Origin: G963701675 sp963701675
GTDB lineage: Bacteria; Planctomycetota; Planctomycetia; Gemmatales; Gemmataceae
Reading direction: 5' to 3'
Assembly (NCBI GenBank): GCA_963701675.1
Contig: OY969623.1
Coordinates: forward strand, 8,618,001-8,682,000
Length of the DNA: 64,000 nucleotides
A program made the translations under genes and the position numbers. Below, piece by piece: positions 17,301-25,270 of the stretch. Position 1 is the first letter of the stretch; each line of letters opens with the position of its first letter. The notes below the pieces were generated by a model that made no database searches, was not told the origin of the DNA, and saw only the letters and a list, made by a program, of their open reading frames with translations.

Positions 17301-20086
17301 AATCGACAAGATCGGCGCCGGCCAGCGCTTCCGGAATCACGATACAGGAGGGTGCCGCCGCTCGAAAGCCCGCGAAGGGGGACGAGTTATGGGATGAGAA
17401 ACAGGAAGCACGCAGAACGGGCCGCGCCCGCGATCTGAAAGTGCCCGGAGCGGCCACGCCGCCGGCGCCCAGAGTGATGGTGGCGTCACCGGCAACCAAG
17501 GCCAAGGCTGGCGACGGCAAAGACCCTGGCGAGCGTGGGAACCTATTCAAGTTGGAGGCAAAGGCCGATCGCCCAGCCGCGCCTGCTCCCGCCGACCAGG
17601 CTCACCTCAGGTTAGGCAAGGACATGGCCAAGAAAGCCGGGCGTGAGGAACGCGAGAAGGTTCGTGGGCAACTCCGCCAACTCGACGATGTCGGCCGTCG
17701 GGCGGTAGCTAACAAGGAAGCAGAACTCGACCGAAAACCTGCCGGAAGGGCTTTCCGAGAGCAGCCGCTGGGCGGCGGAAAAATGAGGGCGGGATTCGTT
17801 AACCGATTCGAAGCTTTCGACAAGAATGTAGGTGGGGGTCGCGGCGGCGCCGACGCCCTATTCGCTCATCATCTCCACATCCTCCAATCCGTACCGCCTG
17901 TTATCGTCCGCGAATACGCTCACGTCCACCATCGCGGCGAAAGTGACGTGCGTTCCGATTCGTCGGAAACGGTCTACTGGCACCCAGTCCTCGTTCTGCC
18001 GGACGGCAAAGGTACTTCACAATTCGACTTGGCCGACTCAGTCACCACCTTTCAAGTGTTGGTATCCGGCCATACGCTGGACGGCCGGCTCGGCGCCGCC
18101 ACAACCGACCTGGAAGTAAGAAAGCCGCTCACGGTTGAGCCGAAGCTGCCCATCGAAGTAACGGCCAACGACAAGATCGACGTTCCGGTTGCCGTCGCCA
18201 ACGGGACGGATGCCCGTCAGTCGGTGACGCTGCAAGCACAAAGTCAGAACCTCGCGCTCACGGGAAATCCGAGCAGCGCAGCGATGGAATTGCCTCCGAA
18301 CGGGCGTGCACGTCGAGTGTATCGACTTCAGCCGACCATCGTCGAAGGCGATGCCGAGCTTCGGTTGGATGCACGTTCCGGCGGTTTTTCCGACAGTGTG
18401 GTCCGTGGTTTCAAAGTGGTCCCGGACGGTTTCCCGATCATGGGAACGCAAAGCGATATGTTGGAGAAAGTCGCCCGCCATGAACTCGTGCTGCCGGAAA
18501 CGTGGATTCCGGGAACGCTCAAGTATCAGGTGTCCGTGTTTCCGTCCACGCTTGCCGACCTGCAGAAGGGCCTGGAAGGACTCCTCCGAGAACCGAACGG
18601 CTGCTTCGAACAGACGTCGACCACGAATTATCCCAATGTGTTGATTCTCGACTACTTGAAGGAAAGCGATCAGGCCAAACCCGAGGTGGCGCAACGTGCG
18701 CAGGAGCTTTTGGCCCGCGGGTACCAACGTTTGACATCATATGAGTGCCTGAATTCCGGCAAGAACCAGCGCGAGGGGTACGAATGGTTTGGCGGCACGG
18801 CCCCACCGCATGAAGCGTTGACGGCTTACGGACTCATGCAGTTCCGCGACATGTCCCGTGTTCACGACGTTGACGCGGCGATGATCGAGAGAACGCGCGC
18901 CTACCTCATGTCGCGGCGAGACGGCAAAGGCGGATTTCAACGAAATGCGAAGGCGCTCGATTCCTTTGGCCGAGCCCCGGACCATATCACCAGCGCCTAC
19001 ATTGTGTGGGCTCTCACGGAGAGCGGAAAAGAAGACGATCTTAAAGTCGAATTGGAAGCGCTCATCGAGCAAGCCAAGGGTTCGAGCGATCCCTACTTCC
19101 TCGCATTGGTTGCCAATAGCTTGCTGAACCGCGACCGGAATGAGGATGCGATGGCTTACCTCACGAAGCTCAAGGAGGCGCAGAACCCCGATGGCCATCT
19201 CGAAGCAACGGCGACCAGCATCACCGGGTCTGGAGGCCGCGATCTGCAAATCGAAACCACGGCGCTTACCGTGATGGCTTGGCTGAAGGCCAAGCGGCCC
19301 GATCAATTCAACGTCGCCACGCAAAAGGCGGTGAATTGGATCGGTCAGCAGCGCGGCGGCCACGGTGGTTTCGGATCGACGCAGTCCACGATTCTCACCA
19401 TGAAAGCGCTGATCGCCTTTGCCAAAGCCAACAAGAAGACTGCGGAGGCGGGAGAATTGGTCCTTTATGTCGGCGACAAAGAAGTTACCCGCCAGGCATT
19501 CGCGGCCGGCGCCGAAGAGACGATGGTGCTGGACCTCAAGGATGCGGAGAAGCTGCTGAAGCCCGGGAAGAACGAGTTACGTGTCGAGATGGTCGGCAAG
19601 AGCGTGTTCCCGTACACGGCCGCATGGTCGTACCGCTCGTTGAAGCCGTTGAGCGCAGAACAGTGTCCCATCGGGTTGAAGACATCGCTCGATCGCCCGT
19701 CAGCCAACGAGGGCGAAACGGTGGGTTTGAAAATCCAGGTCGAAAATCGCGGCGACAAAGGGCAGGGGATGGTCGTCGCCATCGTCGGCCTCCCGGCCGG
19801 CCTGACGTTGCCGGAGGACATGAAAAAACTCAAAGACCTTGCCCGCTTGCGAAACGACGGCACGGAGCGGGGCGACATCAATGCCTGGGAAGTCCGCGGG
19901 CGTGAGCTGGTGCTCTACTGGCGCGACATGGCCCCGCAGAAGAAAGTGGAAGTAAATCTAGAACTCATCTGCCGTGTGCCCGGCGAATACCGCGGCCCCG
20001 CCAGTCGGGCGTACCTCTACTACAACGCGGACCACAAGTGCTGGGTGGAGCCGTTGCAGGTGGGGATTAAGGCAAAGGGCGAATAG
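14336..20086 (+). CDS. Anti-sigma zinc finger fused to alpha-2-macroglobulin-like protein
   Basis: This 1,916-residue protein has several parts. Residues 1-45 form a ZAS-type anti-sigma domain (C4, H30, C34, C37; HxxxCxxC). A membrane helix at about 88-107 and a charged heptad-rich stretch at about 110-175 follow. Next are MG/MG2-like beta domains, with TDKPMYQPGETVHFR near residue 290. Two membrane helices near 915-975 interrupt the middle, then comes a low-complexity Ala/Lys/Arg linker. The thioester motif GCFEQ is at 1422-1426 (C1423, Q1426), followed by an alpha-helical thioester barrel and a receptor-like end. The CxEQ is intact, so covalent trapping of proteases is possible. Inference: an envelope-facing A2M sensor controls the sigma factor encoded just upstream. 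The internal membrane pair is unusual for A2M proteins. Confidence 0.88.
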   Translation: MNRCESIQSQMLDFLYDLLDENEVQSLRTHMAGCAGCREALAKAEAQKALFGSAARLQFPGVQFGVIPMSSAPARPVVAGRQRHNAVVRWAVAAVVLLALGGLGIGSNAYRQEHDRLAAAQAKSEELYAQIDQLDAAHAVEEKKAAEACTVARLGLEQLEPQFQLEINKAQLELNSRQLRMSISGPPTVEAGAVNDYQVQIYNAAYQPIAAQISAELQDGRGRQVVAKLDTKPASTPGAARLALPRDLPVSPGCDLQLVVKAKAEGGVTGELTEKLKLVAPVYLTHLATDKPMYQPGETVHFRSLTLERSSLKPAADELRLQYTISTPTGETQPILEGAARVADAATGLSLLGQDNQPIRGIGAGEYFIDENGPGGEYTLTVNEMTGRFPAQQRKFIVNRYQKPRLNKDLEFTRKSYGPGDELVAACKVASAEGGAVLAQKPVVATLKVDDLPVQTAQLQTDAKGAVNIKFQLPASMERGDGTLVVEFNDGGNVESIAKPIPIVLKKLRVDFFPEGGDLVAGVPNRVYFQARTTLDKPAELSGSIVDDRGQVVASAVTLNDATQPGANQGMGNFEFTPETGKTYQLRIESPTGIDGKYPLPEPKADGVVLAIASGVTKDDEPIRVKLQGGKESRRFLIGAYCRGRLMAHERIMAAPGQATEIALRPEAGIGGVYRVTVFEEQGNQGSKQLVPRAERLVYRIPAQRLNLKVDANKTLYVPGEKVALSYTATDEKGKPAPGMVMVSVVDKSVVKLADEKTFRTMPTHFLLTTEVRRPEDLEHADFLLSTHPKAAVALDLLLGVQGWRRFVEQHDPEEFKRKNLEESTQLAVRSGRMTPAMTPRMSRSEELATREVIETFTARRADLADKLDRVEAEYVRVTTSEQETTARRQEELLREAASAQTSAEQGFERLVEYRRLAHIVLPIAAIALLAVCIMSIALSIFGGHAADMLPCVVAAGVSFLLLGAVLVYAWQTNEPSLTFRHLELANEESTRSAPASASGITIQEGAAARKPAKGDELWDEKQEARRTGRARDLKVPGAATPPAPRVMVASPATKAKAGDGKDPGERGNLFKLEAKADRPAAPAPADQAHLRLGKDMAKKAGREEREKVRGQLRQLDDVGRRAVANKEAELDRKPAGRAFREQPLGGGKMRAGFVNRFEAFDKNVGGGRGGADALFAHHLHILQSVPPVIVREYAHVHHRGESDVRSDSSETVYWHPVLVLPDGKGTSQFDLADSVTTFQVLVSGHTLDGRLGAATTDLEVRKPLTVEPKLPIEVTANDKIDVPVAVANGTDARQSVTLQAQSQNLALTGNPSSAAMELPPNGRARRVYRLQPTIVEGDAELRLDARSGGFSDSVVRGFKVVPDGFPIMGTQSDMLEKVARHELVLPETWIPGTLKYQVSVFPSTLADLQKGLEGLLREPNGCFEQTSTTNYPNVLILDYLKESDQAKPEVAQRAQELLARGYQRLTSYECLNSGKNQREGYEWFGGTAPPHEALTAYGLMQFRDMSRVHDVDAAMIERTRAYLMSRRDGKGGFQRNAKALDSFGRAPDHITSAYIVWALTESGKEDDLKVELEALIEQAKGSSDPYFLALVANSLLNRDRNEDAMAYLTKLKEAQNPDGHLEATATSITGSGGRDLQIETTALTVMAWLKAKRPDQFNVATQKAVNWIGQQRGGHGGFGSTQSTILTMKALIAFAKANKKTAEAGELVLYVGDKEVTRQAFAAGAEETMVLDLKDAEKLLKPGKNELRVEMVGKSVFPYTAAWSYRSLKPLSAEQCPIGLKTSLDRPSANEGETVGLKIQVENRGDKGQGMVVAIVGLPAGLTLPEDMKKLKDLARLRNDGTERGDINAWEVRGRELVLYWRDMAPQKKVEVNLELICRVPGEYRGPASRAYLYYNADHKCWVEPLQVGIKAKGE

Positions 20087-20097
20087 TTCAGCACGTA

Positions 20098-20147
20098 GCC
20101 CACGGGGCCGCTGCCCGTGGGCTTGGCAACTGAGTCCGTGGGCTTGG
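20098..20147. repeat. GCCCACGGG-type hairpin repeat, copy 2
   Basis: GCCCACGGG at 20098-20106 pairs with CCCGTGGGC at 20114-20122, and a further CCGTGGGCTTGGC follows, ending near 20147. It has the same two-plus-one arm arrangement as copy 1. It starts 11 nt after the A2M stop codon, so it may protect or end that transcript. Confidence 0.8.
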
Positions 20148-20198
20148 CGACGCAGCTCTGCCTGGAGAAGTCCCGCGGGCGACGCTATACTCATCTCT

Positions 20199-20855
20199 AT
20201 GACACCAGCAACGACTACAGCGATGATCGAGAACCTCGCCGACCTCGTTGAACGACTCGGCGGAATCCCACTCGACCGCATTCGAGTTCAGCCGCCACCT
20301 GGCGCCGCCACGGAGCAGGATGCACTCTTGGCGGCAGATCGGGAACCCAAACGCCTATGCGAACTCGTGGATGGCGTCCTGGTGGAGAAAGCAATGGGCT
20401 ATTCCGAATCCTCGTTGGCAACAAGGCTGATCTTCTTGATTCAGTCCTTTGTCGAGCCTAGGAACCTGGGAATCGTCACGGGTGAAGCTGGAATGATTCG
20501 ACTATTGTCCGGACGCGTCCGAATTCCTGATGTCGCCTTCGTGTCGTGGGATCGGCTACCTAATCGCCAAATGCCGTCGGCCCCTATTCCGAGTTTGGCG
20601 CCTGACCTGGCCATTGAGGTGTTAAGCGTCCGCAACACGTCCGCCGAAATGATGTTGAAACGCGAAGACTACTTTTCAGCGGGCGTGTCGATTGTATGGG
20701 AAGTGGATCCGAAGACGCGCACGGTCAACGTCTATGAGTCCAACGACGCTCCGATCACCCTGTCGGCGAATGACGTCCTCAACGGTGGCAGCGTGTTGCC
20801 GGGATTCTCGGTTTCACTCCGAGATCTTTTTGCAGTACTTGACCGAAAAGGCTAG
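20199..20855 (+). CDS. Uma2 family (DUF820) putative restriction endonuclease
   Basis: The 218-residue protein has the Uma2 PD-(D/E)xK-like nuclease pattern: ELVDGVLVEKAMGYSES, VRIPDVAFVSWDRL, PDLAIEVLSVRNT and a final GGSVLPGFSVSLRDLF. The family is expanded in planctomycetes and cyanobacteria, usually solitary and of unknown biological role; DNA cleavage is predicted from fold only. The start is the ATG at 20199 (a second at 20223). TATACT lies 9-14 nt upstream of the ATG, so a nearly leaderless mRNA is possible. It is convergent with metK. Confidence 0.85.
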   Translation: MTPATTTAMIENLADLVERLGGIPLDRIRVQPPPGAATEQDALLAADREPKRLCELVDGVLVEKAMGYSESSLATRLIFLIQSFVEPRNLGIVTGEAGMIRLLSGRVRIPDVAFVSWDRLPNRQMPSAPIPSLAPDLAIEVLSVRNTSAEMMLKREDYFSAGVSIVWEVDPKTRTVNVYESNDAPITLSANDVLNGGSVLPGFSVSLRDLFAVLDRKG

Positions 20856-20860
20856 GAATC

Positions 20861-22123
20861 TTACACCATCGCCGCCACGCCGACCTCGCGGCGCAACGCT
20901 TCGGCGCGTGAACGCGCTTCCCACGTGAACTCCGGCAGCTCACGGCCGAAATGACCGTGACGGGCCGTTTGGTGGTATATCGGACGCCGCAGGTTGAGCG
21001 TTTCGATGATGCCTTTGGGCGTCAACTTGAAGTTCCGACGAATCATGTCGATGATCTGATCGTCACGCAATCCGTTGGCCGCCGTGCCGTTGGTGTCCAC
21101 CCACACGTTGAGCGGTTCTGGATAGCCGATGGCGTAGGAAAGCTGAACTTCGCACTCGCGCGCCAATTCCGCGGCCACGATATTCTTGGCGACGTAGCGG
21201 GCCATGTATGCCGCCGAGCGGTCCACTTTCGTGGGATCTTTGCCGCTGAATGCGCCGCCTCCGTGACGACCGCGTCCGCCGTAAGTATCGACGATGATCT
21301 TGCGACCGGTGAGGCCGCAGTCGCCGTGCGGGCCGCCTTCGAGGAAGCACCCCGTCGGATTAATGTGGCAGAGAATGCCTTCACCGGTCAGTTTCGGCGA
21401 GACGCCGGGCCGGACCATGATGGGATCGCTTCGGACCAGGTCGGGACGCTCTTCGAGCAGCGTCGGCAGAATTAACTTGGCAATAAGTTCTTGCCGGGCA
21501 TCGTCGGAGAAATAATCCCGGCCCTGTTGCTTGGAAATTACACTGGAGTCATGTTGCGTGGAAAAGACGACCGTGTGAATGCGGTACGGGGTGCCGTCGG
21601 CGAGATACTCGACGGTAACCTGGCTCTTGGCATCGGGACGTACAAACTTCAGTTGGCCCGTCTTCCGCATCTCCGCGTGCCGTTCGACGAGGCGATGGGC
21701 CAAGTAGATCGGCAGCGGCATGAGCGTGCTGGTTTCATCGCACGCAAAACCAAACATCATTCCCTGGTCGCCGGCGCCGCCGGTATCGACGCCCATGGCA
21801 ATGTGGGGTGACTGGGCGTGCACATGGCACTCGACACGACAGGTGTCGGCGGCAAATCCGATTGTGGGATCCACGTAGCCGATCTCGCGGATGGTGTCGC
21901 GGGCAATTCGGTCGACGACTTCCTTGGTGAGCGACGCCTTGGTGGTGATTTCGCCCGCCACGATAACCAGATCGGTCGTGACCAACGTCTCGCACGCGAC
22001 CCGGCTCATCGGGTCGGCGGCGAGGCAATGATCCAGGACGGCGTCGCTGATCTGATCGGCGACTTTGTCCGGATGGCCCATGGAAACGGATTCACTGGTA
22101 AAGAGATAACGATCCGCGCTCAC
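20861..22123 (-). CDS. metK: S-adenosylmethionine synthase
   Basis: The 420-residue enzyme makes S-adenosylmethionine from methionine and ATP. Motifs include TSESVSMGHPDKVADQ, GAGDQGMMFG, GGPHGDCGLTGRKI and the GGGAFSGKDPTKVDRS phosphate loop. The start is GTG at 22123, eight bases after GAGGAA; the frame upstream has no family similarity. A good promoter lies at 22182-22211. The protein is about 20-35 residues longer than E. coli MetK (384) through small insertions. Confidence 0.96.
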   Translation of the reverse strand: MSADRYLFTSESVSMGHPDKVADQISDAVLDHCLAADPMSRVACETLVTTDLVIVAGEITTKASLTKEVVDRIARDTIREIGYVDPTIGFAADTCRVECHVHAQSPHIAMGVDTGGAGDQGMMFGFACDETSTLMPLPIYLAHRLVERHAEMRKTGQLKFVRPDAKSQVTVEYLADGTPYRIHTVVFSTQHDSSVISKQQGRDYFSDDARQELIAKLILPTLLEERPDLVRSDPIMVRPGVSPKLTGEGILCHINPTGCFLEGGPHGDCGLTGRKIIVDTYGGRGRHGGGAFSGKDPTKVDRSAAYMARYVAKNIVAAELARECEVQLSYAIGYPEPLNVWVDTNGTAANGLRDDQIIDMIRRNFKLTPKGIIETLNLRRPIYHQTARHGHFGRELPEFTWEARSRAEALRREVGVAAMV

Positions 22124-22181
22124 GGAATGATTCCTCGAATAAGACAAATTGCTACAAGGCGCACACGTTGTCAGGTGTGCA

Positions 22182-22211
22182 ATTATAGAAAACTTGTGCG
22201 GGATGGTGCAA
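22182..22211 (-). promoter_or_regulatory. Sigma-70-like promoter of metK
   Basis: On the minus strand TTGCAC (22211-22206) is followed, 18 bases later, by a perfect TATAAT (22187-22182). Transcription should begin near 22175, giving a leader of about 50 nt, too short for a SAM riboswitch. Confidence 0.7.
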
Positions 22212-22274
22212 ACAAAATGCGGGAAATGTGTTACGAGCACGAGTTGCGGTAGGTATACAGATACTACTTGACGG

Positions 22275-22303
22275 TTGGCGAACCACGCAAACTCAGCTAT
22301 TCT
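22275..22303 (+). promoter_or_regulatory. Possible promoter of the altronate dehydratase family gene
   Basis: TTGGCG (22275-22280) and TATTCT (22298-22303) are separated by 17 bases, 24 bases before the ATG at 22328. It is one of the better matches in the divergent metK spacer on this strand. Confidence 0.45.
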
Positions 22304-22327
22304 GGCGTGGGAACCTCACTCCTTTGA

Positions 22328-23887
22328 ATGCAGGCGTCTATGTCCGCCGCCATCACTACAGCCGCGGTGATTCGGCTTCGTCCGGAGGACAATGTTGCCC
22401 TAGCGACGCGCCACCTTTCGCCGGAAGCGGAGATTTCACTCAATGGCATGATTTTCCACGTATCGCAACGAATACCTCTCGGCCACAAGATCGCCGTGCG
22501 CCACATCAAAAAGGGCGAGGCGATTTACAAGTATGGTCAAATCATTGGTTTTGCCAACGCCGACATCCCGGCCGGCAGCCATGTTCACGTCCACAATGTG
22601 AACGCCGATGCTTTTGAACGTGATTATGCCTTCTGCCGCGATTGTCCACCGAAGCCTGCGAGGGCGGAACCTCGCGACTGGATGGGCTATGATCGCGGCG
22701 ACAATCAATTCGGCACGCGAAATTACATTGCCGTGATCAGCACGGTCAATTGCTCGGCCAGCACGAGCAAGTACATCTCCGAACGCCTGCGCGCAACCGG
22801 CTTGTTAAATCAGTTTCCGAATGTGGACGGCGTCGTCGCGATCACGCACAAGCAAGGCTGCGCCATGCAATACGACGGGCCAGACCACCAGCAGCTTGAC
22901 CGCACACTGGCCGGCTTCGCGAATCACCCGAATGTAGCGGCGTACATTCTGATCGGGCTCGGCTGCGAGACGGGACACGCGATTCACCTGATCGAGAATC
23001 AGGACCTCATTCAACTCAACGGCACAGGCAATCGGCCGACGGTGCTGACGATTCAGGAATGCGGCGGCATCGGCAAAACGGTGGAGGCCGGCGTGCGTGC
23101 CGTTGCCGAGCTGTTGCCCCGTGTCAACGAGGTCCATCGCGTTCGGCTTTCTGCTGACAAGATCATTCTCGGCACCAATTGCGGCGGCTCGGACGGCAAC
23201 AGCGGCGTTACCGCCAACCCGGCGCTGGGCGTCGCCTCAGACCTGCTGGTTGCACAGGGCGGCACGTCGATTATCGGTGAAACGCCTGAAATCTATGGCG
23301 CCGAACATCTACTGACGCGACGGGCCGTCAGCCGGGCGGTGGGCGAGAAGCTGATCGAACGTATCAAATGGTGGGAATGGTACACCGGGATTTTCGGCGC
23401 GGAGATCAATAATAATCCGTCGCCCGGCAACAAGGACGGCGGCTTGACTACAATCTACGAAAAGTCGCTCGGCGCCATTGCCAAGGGCGGAAGCACGGCG
23501 TTGGTTGATGTGGTCGGATACGCGGAGCCGGTCAAAGCCAAGGGCTTTGTGGTCATGGACACGCCGGGTTATGATCCCGTAAGTATGACGGGCATTGTCG
23601 CCGGCGGGGCCAACGTGCTCGTATTCACGACCGGTCGTGGTTCAGTGTTCGGCTGCAAACCGGCGCCGTCGATCAAAGTTGCGACCAACACGCCGTTATA
23701 TGAACATATGAAAGAAGACATGGATATTGACGCCGGCGTGATCCTGAACGGGACTTCTGTGGCCGAAGTCGGCCGGAAGATATTCGAGGAAATACTCGCC
23801 GTGGCAAGCGGCAAGAAAACGAAAAGCGAACTCCACGGAGTCGGTGAAGAAGAGTTCGCCCCGTGGAGCATTGGGCCGACTCTGTGA
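22328..23887 (+). CDS. Altronate dehydratase family protein (UxaA/GarD-like)
   Basis: The 519-residue protein has an N-terminal SAF-type substrate domain (about residues 15-100, RIPLGHKIAVRHIKKGEAI) and the large UxaA/GarD catalytic domain. The latter includes RNYIAVISTVNCSASTSK, THKQGCAMQYDGPD, LGTNCGGSDGNSG and IVAGGANVLVFTTGRGSV; cysteines and acidic residues in these motifs bind the metal. The family dehydrates altronate or galactarate. The start is ATG 22328 or ATG 22340. A uronate-isomerase-like gene lies 11 kb upstream, so hexuronate use is plausible but these genes are not one operon. Confidence 0.9.
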   Translation: MQASMSAAITTAAVIRLRPEDNVALATRHLSPEAEISLNGMIFHVSQRIPLGHKIAVRHIKKGEAIYKYGQIIGFANADIPAGSHVHVHNVNADAFERDYAFCRDCPPKPARAEPRDWMGYDRGDNQFGTRNYIAVISTVNCSASTSKYISERLRATGLLNQFPNVDGVVAITHKQGCAMQYDGPDHQQLDRTLAGFANHPNVAAYILIGLGCETGHAIHLIENQDLIQLNGTGNRPTVLTIQECGGIGKTVEAGVRAVAELLPRVNEVHRVRLSADKIILGTNCGGSDGNSGVTANPALGVASDLLVAQGGTSIIGETPEIYGAEHLLTRRAVSRAVGEKLIERIKWWEWYTGIFGAEINNNPSPGNKDGGLTTIYEKSLGAIAKGGSTALVDVVGYAEPVKAKGFVVMDTPGYDPVSMTGIVAGGANVLVFTTGRGSVFGCKPAPSIKVATNTPLYEHMKEDMDIDAGVILNGTSVAEVGRKIFEEILAVASGKKTKSELHGVGEEEFAPWSIGPTL

Positions 23888-23897
23888 TGGGCATCGC

Positions 23898-24230
23898 ATG
23901 AGGCTGCCGAACGCCGATCGCGCATACATTCCACCAGAGAAACTGACGGCATATTTACTTTCCGAGACGCACCCGGTAGGAAAGGCGAAGGCTAAGTTCT
24001 TTCGAGGTTACGGATTTGATGACGTGAATTTCAGTGCTTTGGAGCAAGAATTGTTGGCGATCGTTCAATCGCACGAAGTCGTTTCTGAAAAAATAACGCC
24101 TCAAGGGATTAATTACGTCATCGACGGAGCGATAAACACGCCCGCCGGAGTTTCGGTTCGGGTGCGCACAGTTTGGGTTATTGAAACAGGAATGTCCGAC
24201 CCACGGTTTGTGTCCGCGTATCCGAACTGA
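23898..24230 (+). CDS. DUF6883-type small protein
   Basis: The 110-residue protein begins MRLPNADRAYIPPEKLTAYL and has HPVGKAKAKFFRGYGFD and a final VRTVWVIETGMSDPRFVSAYP. This matches the pattern of DUF6883 proteins, which are found alone or at the ends of phage and toxin polypeptides. It starts 10 nt after the dehydratase gene and 17 nt before a DUF4926-like gene, an arrangement often seen for this pair. A toxin/partner role is a guess from context. Confidence 0.7.
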   Translation: MRLPNADRAYIPPEKLTAYLLSETHPVGKAKAKFFRGYGFDDVNFSALEQELLAIVQSHEVVSEKITPQGINYVIDGAINTPAGVSVRVRTVWVIETGMSDPRFVSAYPN

Positions 24231-24247
24231 GAAACGAGGAAAACGAG

Positions 24248-24475
24248 ATGATTCGCGAGCTTGACACCATTGTGCTGACACGAGACATCGAGGACCATGG
24301 CCTAAAGCGGGGAGATGTAGGAGCAGTCGTTCACGCATATCAGGATGGGCACACGTTCGAAGTTGAATTCGTGACCGCGGAAGGAACAACGGCGGCACTC
24401 TTGACACTCACCAGCGCCGACATCCGGCCTATGGCGGGCCGCGAGATATTGCACGCCCGCGAGCTGATCCCTTAG
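24248..24475 (+). CDS. DUF4926-type small protein
   Basis: The 75-residue protein has an SH3-like beta-barrel pattern: LDTIVLTRDIEDHGLKRGDV, GAVVHAYQDG and TFEVEFVTAEGTT, as in DUF4926. GAGGAAAACGAG precedes the ATG. It pairs with the DUF6883-type gene just upstream. Role unknown; partner or antidote to its neighbour is possible. Confidence 0.75.
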   Translation: MIRELDTIVLTRDIEDHGLKRGDVGAVVHAYQDGHTFEVEFVTAEGTTAALLTLTSADIRPMAGREILHARELIP

Positions 24476-24507
24476 TTAGGGCCGGGTACAATCTCCGGGA
24501 GAATGCT

Positions 24508-25263
24508 ATGGAAACTTTGTTAGTAATCCTGATTTCGCTCATCTTCCCGCCGATACTCTTGTTCGGCTTCTTCATCGTCAATCCGCGCGAAGAAATGGTT
24601 GTGCTTCGTTTCGGGAAGTATGTCGGCACCGTTGGGAAGGAAGGCATTCGCTGGATTCACCCGGTGGGCCGGTCACTCAGGCGAATTCCAACTCGCGACA
24701 TCACACTGCATATCGAGACATCGACTGTCGTCGAGCGCAATGGAAATCCCATTCTGATCAGTGCAGTCGTCGTCTATCGTGTGGAAGACACGCGCAAGGC
24801 GGCGCTCGACGTTGAGGATTTCAAACGCTTCATCGAGGACCAGGCGGGCGCCGTGATTAAGCGTGTCAGCTCGCAGTTTCCCTATGAATCGGCGGATAAG
24901 ACCGAGCCGTGTCTCAAAAACGAAAGTGCCGACGTAACCAAGGCCTACCTGTCGGAGCTACAAAGAGCCGTCGATCCGGCGGGAATCCGCGTGCTGAATG
25001 TGCTGCTTAATGACTTGACCTATGCCCCAGAAATTGCTCAGGCGATGTTGATGCGACAACAAGCCATGGCGCTAATCGACGCGAGAAAGACCATTGTCGA
25101 GGGCGCAGTGGCCATCGTCGGTGACGCCATCGACCGTCTGCGGTCGGCTGGTTTGGAAGTAAGTGCGCCGCAGAGAGAGCAACTCATCGGCAATCTCCTC
25201 GTTGTGCTTTGCAGCGGCGAGCGGGCACAGCCGGTGCTGCAAGTCCAAGCCCACCAAAAGTAG
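24508..25263 (+). CDS. SPFH/Band 7 domain membrane protein
   Basis: The 251-residue protein has one N-terminal membrane helix (about residues 4-24) and an SPFH domain: EEMVVLRFGKYVGTVGKEGI, RDITLHIETSTVVERNGNPI, AVVVYRVED and FIEDQAGAVIKRVSSQFPYE. A short helical tail follows. SPFH proteins oligomerise at membranes and organise proteases or lipid domains. It is followed after 7 nt by a GT87-like gene. The partner protease NfeD is not adjacent, so its role cannot be specified. Confidence 0.85.
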   Translation: METLLVILISLIFPPILLFGFFIVNPREEMVVLRFGKYVGTVGKEGIRWIHPVGRSLRRIPTRDITLHIETSTVVERNGNPILISAVVVYRVEDTRKAALDVEDFKRFIEDQAGAVIKRVSSQFPYESADKTEPCLKNESADVTKAYLSELQRAVDPAGIRVLNVLLNDLTYAPEIAQAMLMRQQAMALIDARKTIVEGAVAIVGDAIDRLRSAGLEVSAPQREQLIGNLLVVLCSGERAQPVLQVQAHQK

Positions 25264-25270
25264 GCGCGCG

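Noticed and set aside
22124..22181. SAM riboswitch ahead of metK
   Set aside because: The promoter leaves a leader of only about 50 nt, too short for a SAM aptamer; no conserved core seen.
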